The translations under genes were made by a program, and so were the position numbers. A model generated the notes under the pieces. It made no database searches. It saw only the letters and a program-made list of their open reading frames with translations, and was not told the origin of the DNA. From Mesostigma viride (Eukaryota > Streptophyta > Mesostigmatophyceae > Mesostigmatales > Mesostigmataceae): 64,000 nucleotides of DNA. This document shows, piece after piece, positions 1-64,000 of this stretch (positions within the stretch are counted from its first letter, which is position 1; every line of letters begins with the position of its first letter). The DNA lies in NCBI GenBank assembly GCA_009746045.1, contig RPFO01000667.1, forward strand, positions 3,867,773 to 3,931,772, read 5' to 3'.

Positions 1-862
1 CGTCGGTTGTTCAACCATGCCAGGAAACACAGAAGGCCGGGTGCAAACGGCCAAACTTACAAATGCATGGCGAAAAAGTTGGGTGGGTTCCAACATCCCA
101 GAGTAATCGCAGTGATCAGGTTGGGAGCAAGTTGTCCGAAGCTCCGACGTTCAGCGGTATTTTCACTAAACTGTTTTGGGACGCGCACGAGGTTTCTGCT
201 GCTGATACCTGCTGATCGTGACCAGCTGTAACCTGGCAAACCAACCTTGGCTACGGGACGCGAACAAGGACGAGGAACTCCCTCAGTGGCATCGTCCGCT
301 GTGGGGAAGTTGAGCAGTCCGCCTCCGGGGCGTGTGGCCTTTAGGCTGCTCCGTCAGTGTCACGGACCACGGCACGGAAAATAGGCTCCGCCGGGGATCC
401 GGTCATGTTTTGGAAGGCCGCACTTTCAAACGGGGGGGGGGGAGTGGGGGCGCAGCCAACCCCCCCTTGTAAAGTAAAGTACGAAGAAGTGTCGATGGAT
501 ATCCGTTTCCTTAGGACTGAGTAGGCTGCTGTAATCTTCTTGATTAAAAATGAAAACACGATAACGTGGATGCTGTAGAATGTGCATTGTGTAGCCCCCT
601 GTAAATCGCCCAGGCCGTGTCCAGTGCAGGCCACAAAGATCATGACTGTCAGAATCCGTGTTGAAATAATACCTTTTCAAGTGTACCTTGTGCTTGCTTG
701 CAACGATGTTTATGGCACTTTTTGAACGCAGAGGTTTTGTGACCTGGCAAGGCTTTCTGGCTCGCATGCCCTCCTTTGGCGCCTCCTCCCCTCACCATTT
801 GCTGCCCCCTACTTGATCGCTTTGGCGTGCGCCACCTGGCGGTCCACCTGGCCCACCTTCAG
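1..862. other. 5' flank or upstream intron of gene L, nothing recognised
   Basis: No exon with family resemblance and no promoter could be identified. It contains a G run near 429-438. Because the first recognisable exon (863) begins in the middle of a codon behind a good 3' splice site, this stretch is more likely an intron of gene L than its promoter. Confidence 0.4.
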
Positions 863-26606
<25,744 letters not shown>

Positions 26607-27112
26607 TCACCCGGGTGGCTTGCCTGAGGCTTAGGTTTTCAAAACAACGAATAAGTAACTTTGTTCTACAGGAATCTGAGGTTGTAAAGGCTTCTGCCAG
26701 GATTAAGTGGTCGTTGATCTCCGTGTAGCGCACCACTGCTGGCGATGCCCTTCCAAGGCACGGCAGAGACCGGGTCCCTGTGTTAATCGTAGTTGTCTCG
26801 CTAAATCTGTTAGACTCCTGAAGCTACTAGCACCCATATATAGCCGCAATTAGGGTGAATTGTGTACATTTTTTTCGTTAGGAGATTTGAGACTTGTATT
26901 TTATAAAAGCCACGTCTGATGTAGCTAGGTATTTCAGAGGCTTCGCCCTTCTGGTGTGTGGTAGAAAGGTTGTGATGCACAAGCTGTCTTTGAACCTTGG
27001 TGCAGTTTCACAGTAGCACAAAGGGTAGTCAAGAATCCTTTACGAGGCGTTTCTTGGTTCAAATGTACTTAACATAAAATATGCCTATGATTCAATGAAC
27101 GCCACAGTTGCA
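26607..27112. other. 3' flank of gene L
   Basis: Presumed 3' untranslated region and intergenic DNA. It has no visible similarity to the 3' flank of gene R (33100 downwards). No gene recognised. Confidence 0.6.
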
Positions 27113-27456
27113 TTAATTAATTAATTAATTAATTAAAATCATAGCTCCGTTGGGAGCATATGTAACACATAGCCCTGAGAAAGGGGCATCTATGGGTTTG
27201 TAATACAATCAGGGCTACAACCTGCAGGTGGAGGATGTACAACTATCACCTGCTCTGGGTGCACAAGGTGCACCTGCACCGCCATGATGGTTCATGCCTC
27301 CTTAACAAGCACAGGCACCCAGGGGGGGCTTGAGGAGAGGGCCTAGAAGGCCTGCATGACATATGGGGTGGAGGGTATGTGGCTAGGCTATAGCTGGTGT
27401 ACACATGGCATCTCAGCAGAGAGTAACTCCCTGCATAGGCATCGCATGGCTAAATT
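27113..27456. repeat. dispersed repeat copy A (about 340 bp)
   Basis: Starts with a TTAA-rich (ATTA)n block, then AAAATCATAGCTCCGTTGGG, and ends ...GCATGGCTAAATT. Almost identical to copy B at 28885-29210 in the same orientation, except for a 12-13-bp indel near 27385. No ORF conserved; likely a short non-autonomous element. Confidence 0.85.
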
Positions 27457-27604
27457 CTTAATGCATCATCCATGGGAGGTCCGATTGTAGGCTGGGCGCG
27501 GCTATATACTGAAAGCATCATCCATGGGGGCCATTATGGGCGCACATGCGCGTGGGCCACTTGCAAAGGCTAAGCCTATCTAATCTACACTGCTGGTATA
27601 TTCC

Positions 27605-27829
27605 CTAGTCTGGGGTGGCAGGAGGGGCCTGCCAGGGCTTGTGGTCAACGTGGATGACCGCCCCCCTCCAGTATACCGGCTTCCCCCCTGCACGCTGCCG
27701 GAGCTGAAGGTAGGTCGGCCATAGCTCGCGTCGCCGCTGTTGCTGGGCCAAGGTCAAGTCGTCGTCCAGCGTGAAGCGAGTCTCCGAGAGCTTCTTGCGG
27801 CATTTAAGGAACGCCAGCTTGTCCGTCAT
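27605..27829 (-). pseudogene. L1-type ORF1 C-terminal domain remnant
   Basis: 74 residues (open for about 10 codons further upstream before a stop). The pattern RFTLDDDLTLAQQQRRRELW followed by GGKPVYWRGAVIHVD resembles the C-terminal RNA-binding domain of LINE ORF1 proteins: an acidic 'D-L-(S/T)-x(n)-R-R' segment, then a 'K-x(n)-Y-R-x-x-x-L' strand. No reverse transcriptase or endonuclease is nearby, so this is a fragment of a dead retroelement. Similarity judged by eye only. Confidence 0.45.
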
Positions 27830-28429
27830 GTACTTAAGTTCTACAGTTGCATTGATGTGTCATGTGGTCATAGATCCACAATGAGGGTGGGATGGATGGT
27901 GAGAGTACCTCACGATCTGTATAGAGGTAAAAGCTAGTGCGGGCGTCACTACGCCCAAGCAAGCTGACTCCATACCTAGGCTCTGCCGTATTATGCTAGC
28001 TTCCGGGCGAGTCAGCAAGGTCGTGGCTAGTCTATACGGCTGGTTGTCTCCTTGATATGCATGCGGTGTACTCACGTGAGGCAGTCTACCTGTACTCTAA
28101 TCTAATTGTTGAGCTTCGCTCATCTTATATATGACGCGTGGACGGGCTCAAAGGGGACCGACCTGCCGTAGGTAGCGTAAGACTAGTGCTTGTCACGAGG
28201 GTACTGCACCGGCCGGCCCTTTTTGTGCCGAGGCTGAGTGTGGTTCCGGAGTGCAGGCCTAGGTAGCTTCTAACGTACGTCACTAGACCTTGTTACGTGC
28301 ACCAGCCGCCAGGCGTGGCGCAACTGTGATGGGCAGTCAGTAAGTAAGTAAGTACTTGCGTGTCATGCGCATACATCCTCATGGGTGGTGGAACCCGTGT
28401 ACTTCAGGGTTGCTGAGCCGGGGGGATTA
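27830..28429. other. spacer between retroelement remnant and inverted-repeat element
   Basis: No gene seen. A GTAA tetranucleotide tract followed by TACTTGCGTGTCATGCG lies at about 28341-28371; its inverted match is inside the neighbouring element at 29808-29846. Confidence 0.5.
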
Positions 28430-28884
28430 ATTAATTAATTAATTAATAGACACGTGACTGCGTCACGTGAGCATAAGTCCTCAGTGGGAGGGGAACATGG
28501 GATGGAATGGATGGTGTAAGCTATCTAGGTCCTAGTTACAGGGGTGTGGGCACCGCGACCCGAATTGCTATGAATGCCAAACGCGGTCACACGCGGAGCC
28601 CCCACAGGCAAGTGGGGGTGGTCTCCTTCATCACTACTTGCCATCTATCCTTGCGCACCATCTGCCTCCATATTACGGACAAACCAGGAGGCTGCACGGG
28701 TGTGAGCCCGTCACGTCTAGTGTAGCACATGTCCATGCCCAGTCTATCACGAAAAGTCCACGGGTGGCGGCCCTGCCGCGCGCGGCCGGGGGCATGCCAG
28801 GTGAGGACATATCGCCCAGGCTGGGCGGGCTTGGTGCCAGCTAGTCTATCTGATGTATCTACCTGATCTGAGCCGGGGGGATTA

Positions 28885-29210
28885 AATAATTAATTAATTA
28901 AAATCATAGCTCCGTTGGGAGCATATGTAACACATAGCCCTGAGAAAGGGGCATCTATGGGGTTGTAATACAATCAGGGCTACAACCTGCAGGTGGAGGA
29001 TGTACAACTATCACCTGCTCTGGGTGCACAAGGTGCACCTGCACCGCCATGATGGTTCATGCCTCCTTAACAAGCACAGGCACCCAGGGGGGCTTGAGGA
29101 GAGGGCCTAGAAGGCCTGCATGACATATGGGGTGGAGGGTATGTGGCTGGTGTACACATGGCATCTCAGCAGAGAGTAACTCCCTGCATAGGCATAGCAT
29201 GGCTAAATTA
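28885..29210. repeat. dispersed repeat copy B, nested
   Basis: Second copy of the 27113-27456 repeat. It is bounded on both sides by CCGGGGGGATTA (28873-28884 and 29211-29222), which may be a 12-bp target-site duplication. A third CCGGGGGGATTA is at 28418. Confidence 0.75.
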
Positions 29211-29276
29211 CCGGGGGGATTACTTCCGTGAATACCCATTCCCTCATCCTCACTGCACACTCGACGTACAGGAAAC

Positions 29277-29708
29277 ATGCTATTAGCTATTCGCCACTCC
29301 GATGTGGGCCCTGCCGGGGGGCTTAAGACGGGCCAACCAGGTAGACACCTCCTCCTATGGCAGGGTCCCCTTGTCCCATCGCAACCCACTGGCAACCTTG
29401 CGCGCGCCGGGCACCGGCGCAGCGCGACCCGGACCTATGTGACACAACTGCTTGAAGATGCAGGGCTTCTGGGACTATCCGTACTCCGCGCCCGCATGAT
29501 TGACAAGGAGAAATGGGCTGCCATCTGCGATAAGCACCTTCCCGAGGGGTATGCTCCTGTTTTCTCCCCACGGGCCCCGCGGCCCATTGCTAGCCAGGGT
29601 AGAAGTCCGCAGGTGGAGGTTATTGGTCCTGAGGATAGCCGCTACACTACCGCCTCGTCTGCCATTACAGTAGAGGACAGCTCGGATGAGGATTACATCC
29701 CCATCTAG
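29277..29708 (+). CDS. hypothetical protein in the inverted-repeat element, 143 aa
   Basis: Not recognised. The middle part (TYVTQLLEDAGLLGLSVLRA and MIDKEKWAAICDKHLPEGYA) looks like genuine helical protein. The C-terminus is acidic (VEDSSDEDYIPI), the N-terminus Gly/Pro-rich. It may be the last exon of an element-encoded protein. Its position near the right terminal repeat suggests mobile-element origin; no catalytic motif is visible. Confidence 0.3.
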   Translation: MLLAIRHSDVGPAGGLKTGQPGRHLLLWQGPLVPSQPTGNLARAGHRRSATRTYVTQLLEDAGLLGLSVLRARMIDKEKWAAICDKHLPEGYAPVFSPRAPRPIASQGRSPQVEVIGPEDSRYTTASSAITVEDSSDEDYIPI

Positions 29709-29985
29709 TGCTTAACGGTTGGGGGATGATGCAGACGATATTTGTTTAAACTTTTGTGTAATTATTTTTCTAATGAGATTAGCATAGTACTCCGTGGCAT
29801 GCCTTTCCGCATGACACGCAAGTACTTACTTACTTACTTACTTACTATTCGCCACCTGTGGTGCCCGCAACCCTGTAACTAGAAGCTAGACAGCTGGATC
29901 CATCCATCCCATTCCATTTCCATCCCACTGCGACTAGCTGATGGTCGTGTGACGCAGTCAACACATAAATTAATTTAAGATCACT

Positions 29986-32509
29986 GAGCTCCCAAGAAGA
30001 CCAGCATTTGATTGAATACAATAAGTGGAGCCCTGCCACAAGTGCAGCAGTTAACAGTGGCCTTAAGGTTTCTCAATCCGCACGCGGAAGCAAGAAGCCT
30101 CCAGGGTGGGAGGGAGGGGAAAGAAACAATGGCGGATCATTGCCTGCCTAGCTTGCTTAAGGCATGGCCCGCCGACACACAAGCTGACATCATCCTAAAT
30201 TAATTAACACCGGTATGCGTCACACGCCGGCCGGAACAGTGCTGAAAACGCCACTACAAACAACGTGGCCACGCACCCCCAGGCTAGTGCGTTAACCGTA
30301 CAGGTAGTTGTACAAGGTTCCCAAGACTGACAAACATAAAACTCGCCCATCGACCCTTTGGACCGGTCCGAATCCACTATACAATAATTAATCACGACTC
30401 ACTAAAGAACCCAAATCAGCCAAAGATTCGTTAAGCAACCAGCCGACCCTACAGGTCCCCACCTAACCTCAGCTGGTGCAACCAAACACGAATCTTTGCA
30501 AGCAAGTCGTATAAAACCTACAATTAATTTTCCCGGACCACTAATTAATAGCCACCGACCCTTATAAACAACCGGGTCATCCAAGGAAAATTCGGGCAAG
30601 CAGGAAATCCTTTGTACAGATCGAATTAGTCAGCCCATGTCGCAGACAGCCTTCCACATCCAGGCCAAGGCATGGCGGCCCTATCTTTCCCGCTTGCGTG
30701 AATTAAGGGGAGGGTCCCATAGAAATATATCAAAACTTACCCCCCCTAATAACTACAGAAATGCAACTGACAACCACTGAATGATGTTTGGGGACCATAA
30801 ACATGATGTTTGGGCATGCATACCACCACTTGTTGGGGGTACTACCCCCAGCCATACACCGGCTGTGAGCTAAAAATAGAAAAAAACGCTGTCCGGGGCA
30901 CATCTTGCCCAGAACAGTGGGAGAACCACTTGCATGAAAAAAGCACACCCCATATAAAAATGTCATGGGACATTGTTTCTACCTCATTGGATCAACAAAA
31001 TCAGCACGTCCCTTTGAGTTATTAATTTTTGGGCCAAAAATACGCTTTTTTAGGCGGGGCGTCGATCCCCATACACACTCATAACACATCATTGAATTAG
31101 GCCTGAAAAGCACAAGTCAAATTCTGTCATGACCATAGAAGGCACTGTCAAAGTTTGGTGGCATTCTGAGCTCAGCTGTAGCAGTTATTAATTTTGGCAG
31201 TTGGCCACCTGTGCAGACGCTAAGGAAGGCATTAGTGAGTATTAAGGCACACTAACACTTCCTATGCCATCCAAAAGGCTCCTGACCATGCCCAATTCGA
31301 CCACAATGTACGAGGAGGTGGCTGGGCACGTCCTGTGCCCTTGCCTAACCTCGACACGGGCAACCTGTTGCGTGTGTGCACAACAATGAGGCAGGTAGCT
31401 CTACATGCCTAGCCAACACTTCTAAAGCATATTCCAGGTTTATGGTGTGAGCATCATCCCAAAACCAAGCTCAAACACACCCTAGCAAGCCATATCCACT
31501 AATTGCCCAACAAGGGTAACAACAGACAGTCCACAGAGAAAGCAGAATTATCATACATGCTGCTTGCCAAGGCTTCTTACCATGGTTACCTTGCCTTGCT
31601 AGCATATGAATTAGGGCTCTCCCATTTTAGTGGGAGAAAGGCCAACAAGACAACGATAACCCCTACCTACGTGCAGTTCCACCCATGCAGTATGCCCCTC
31701 AGAAAAACCACTGCCACCTTTCTTTCCAGCGCAATTGTTTGCCAAGAAACAAACTCAAGCTTGTGAGCCTCTAACCACAATGAAGCCTCTGCTAAGAAAG
31801 GCCGCGTCAATATTCACACAAAACTGAGTGCTGTTAGCAATCTCCTTCCAAGAAACCACTCAGCAAATCCCTGACAACTTGACGATATGCCACGGTCACG
31901 CTTTGACACATCCCAGCCATGCAACGTACATAAAAACCACCGAAAGGTGCCAGGTATCTGGCGATGCGCAGCACGGAATGGCATTATACCTGGCGCTAAC
32001 TGCACGGAAAGAAGCCGAAAACTAGCTTGCGTTGATAACCCATAAAGGAAGCGAAACATTCATAGGGTCACGTTGATCACACGATCGTACCATTACCGGA
32101 ATTGTCCTTCGCCCAGCGGCGCAAGAAAGAACAACCTTCCATGGAATAATAAGACGCGCATCCCGCGAGCCTGGAGAGTGTCTTACCGATCATGACGGAA
32201 ATCTTGCCGAAACCCAGCAAATTTTTTATAAAGCTTTACCAACAACGATTTAAACGCATCCTTGACGCTAGGTAAAGCCCATAAAACCTGACAATCACCG
32301 CCGCCAGCGTGCATTCTAATTTATTCCTCTCGACGAAAACATCAGATTGGACCCCCGTGGCGATGGTCATCAATAAAATCATCGACACTGCAAAAAACGC
32401 GAACTCCGCTACGAAGTAGTATCATTTACTCATCGTCTTAATACGATTCGCTCAGTTTCTCTGCATTCCGCGAGCTATCTTTTTCTACTCTGCCTGAAAG
32501 CACGTCGCC
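29986..32509. other. central spacer with no recognisable gene
   Basis: Relatively AT-rich DNA between the two genes. Open frames here are short, start without context and have no family resemblance. No tRNA, inverted repeat or tandem array of note was found. Confidence 0.5.
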
Positions 32510-32872
32510 ATGGCCAGCTCCGGTAGGGGTGCGCGCCCCGTGCACCACTTTTTCACGGTACGGACGGGTACCGCGAATTTTTCGGCGCCAAAATACTCGC
32601 GCCGGGACCGTCCCCTTAAACTATATTCAGAGAAAACCGATAATGTTCATAGCAAAACTAGCATAAACACTCAATTTATAAGTCATACAAGCCCGGATAA
32701 CACATTAGCAATACATCAAAGAGACAACAACACATTAGCAATACATAGCAACTTACTGTCGAGGCAGGCAGCAGTAGTATCAACCAAATGCTGCCAAAGT
32801 GCCGGTACGCGAAAAAACACAAAAACTCAAGGTAGCTCCAACAAGGTTCGAGCTAGCACCTCTGGCATATAG
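32510..32872 (+). CDS. doubtful small ORF, 120 aa
   Basis: The start has a good context (GTCGCCATGGCC) and the N-terminus MASSGRGARPVHHFFTV recalls the opening of BED-finger/hAT-type transposon proteins. The downstream part is low-complexity Ser/Thr/Asn/Lys and lacks zinc ligands in order. A possible splice donor (ACGGTACGG) follows codon 15, so it could be a first exon with the rest missing. Weak call. Confidence 0.2.
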   Translation: MASSGRGARPVHHFFTVRTGTANFSAPKYSRRDRPLKLYSEKTDNVHSKTSINTQFISHTSPDNTLAIHQRDNNTLAIHSNLLSRQAAVVSTKCCQSAGTRKNTKTQGSSNKVRASTSGI

Positions 32873-33100
32873 ATTCAGCAGCTATACATAGCAACATATG
32901 CATAATGACATGTACCGCAACATAGTAATTACCCGCATATAGCACTTCCCGTATGATACAATCCAAAACCGTCTCGTGAGAAAACAATTCTGCGCTGGTG
33001 AGAACCCTAGCTTCAGCTCTTGGCCCACTGTTTCACAATTTATCATCTTGATGTTTCGGATAGGCACCTAGCCTCGCCTGATGACATGCCGCCGGGTCTG
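32873..33100. other. 3' flank of gene R
   Basis: Presumed 3' untranslated region of gene R. Similarity to gene L ends at the stop codon. Confidence 0.6.
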
Positions 33101-63362
<30,262 letters not shown>

Positions 63363-64000
63363 CTGGGGAGAGGGGTGTGTGGAAAGGGGGGGAGAGAACA
63401 TGTTAATAAGTAGAATTTAACCAATAGGAATGGAAAGCAAGGGCAGCTGAAGTAGCTGGGGGATGGGGGAGACAGACAAACGGGACAGATGCCGTATGGA
63501 AATTCTTATGGTCACCATTCTTACACTAATCAGCAGTAGTACGTTACCACCACCACTAGTAACGCGGGAGATCCCATGCGCAGATAACATGGTCGTTATC
63601 AGTATACAAAATAGATACAAACAGTTGAGGTAGCTGGGGGAAGGGGGTCGAGATGGAGGATTGGAAGGCATGCCAGTACACACAACCCACTGTACATTCC
63701 TGTAGCTAGTGCTTGACACTAGTCGTTGCGATAGCAGGCGAAGCGGGGGGGGGGGGCGGGGGGCAAGAGAGAAGAAATGCCAGAATGCAAAAATCCATAG
63801 TCCATATGGATCATCAACAAGGATCAATAATAGGTACAAGCAGCAGTCGTGATTGCCCGGGTGGCGCAAAGGGCCACGGCCACTGCGCCCCTTTCCTCAT
63901 CTTCTCTTACTATTTTGCAGCAACCGTGCGGCTGGCAGAATCCCAGCTTCAATCACTTAATACACCGGCATTGCTTTGCCCCACGGAGAGTGACATACAC
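63363..64000. other. R intron upstream of exon 4, incomplete
   Basis: Contains two extra copies of the exon 4 acceptor (TAGCTGGGGGA at about 63456 and 63633, reverse orientation) and a G run at 63746-63761. The partner of L exon 3 was not found, so it lies beyond the window. Confidence 0.6.

Larger units (their letters stand above)
28430..29985. mobile_element. 1.5-kb element with long imperfect terminal inverted repeats
   Basis: The left end (about 28430-28565) and the reverse complement of the right end (about 29863-29985) share GACTGCGTCAC, GTGGGA, ATGGGATGGAATGGATGG-like, CTAGTTACAGGG and GGGCACC blocks in the same order. Fragments related to its ends recur at 54452-54750 and 58826-59100. 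It carries one ORF (29277-29708) and a nested repeat copy B. Class unknown: no DDE transposase or Rep/helicase is visible. Confidence 0.6.

Overview
This is nuclear DNA of a eukaryote. Coding is split into about 30 small GC-rich exons with GT-AG introns, the introns are full of simple-sequence arrays, and there is no operon structure, rRNA or confident tRNA. A 193-bp CCCTAAA (plant/green-alga type) telomeric-repeat tract lies inside an intron, so a microalga or other protist with TTTAGGG telomeres is plausible. The species cannot be fixed from this sequence.

The window is dominated by two paralogous genes in inverted, tail-to-tail order. Gene L runs on the + strand from at least 863 to the stop at 26606. 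Gene R runs on the - strand from beyond 63362 down to its stop at 33101. I could join 32 exons of L (about 2,125 residues) and 29 exons of R (about 1,956 residues) by hand, with every splice phase matching and no internal stop. Both encode a very large alpha-2-macroglobulin (A2M) family protein of the bacterial/protist layout. In order it has MG-like beta domains, a bait-region domain, the A2M core signature, a helical toroid (TED-like) domain, a C-terminal MG10-like domain, a tenascin-type EGF module and a hydrophobic C-terminal anchor. The 5' ends of both genes lie outside the window or are unrecognised.

Three points stand out. (1) The Cys-x-Glu-Gln thioester of A2M proteins is absent from both paralogues. 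(2) The flexible segment in the bait-region position is the least conserved part between otherwise very similar proteins, as expected if the pair diversified for different proteases. (3) Many introns contain two to four tandem copies of their own exon-intron junction, so true splice sites sit next to ladders of decoys.

Between the genes (26607-33100) is a transposon-rich spacer. It holds a 330-340-bp direct repeat in two copies, an L1-ORF1-like remnant, a 1.5-kb element with long imperfect inverted repeats, and about 2.5 kb with nothing recognisable. The introns of R have collected insertions absent from L: a 2-kb tandem duplication at 46878-48872, a GTA array, the telomeric tract, an AAAC array, a small TA-flanked hairpin element, fragments of the central transposon and a CCCCA array. 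L has its own GGGCA and TAC arrays. Together these make R about 6.6 kb longer than L over the matching exons.
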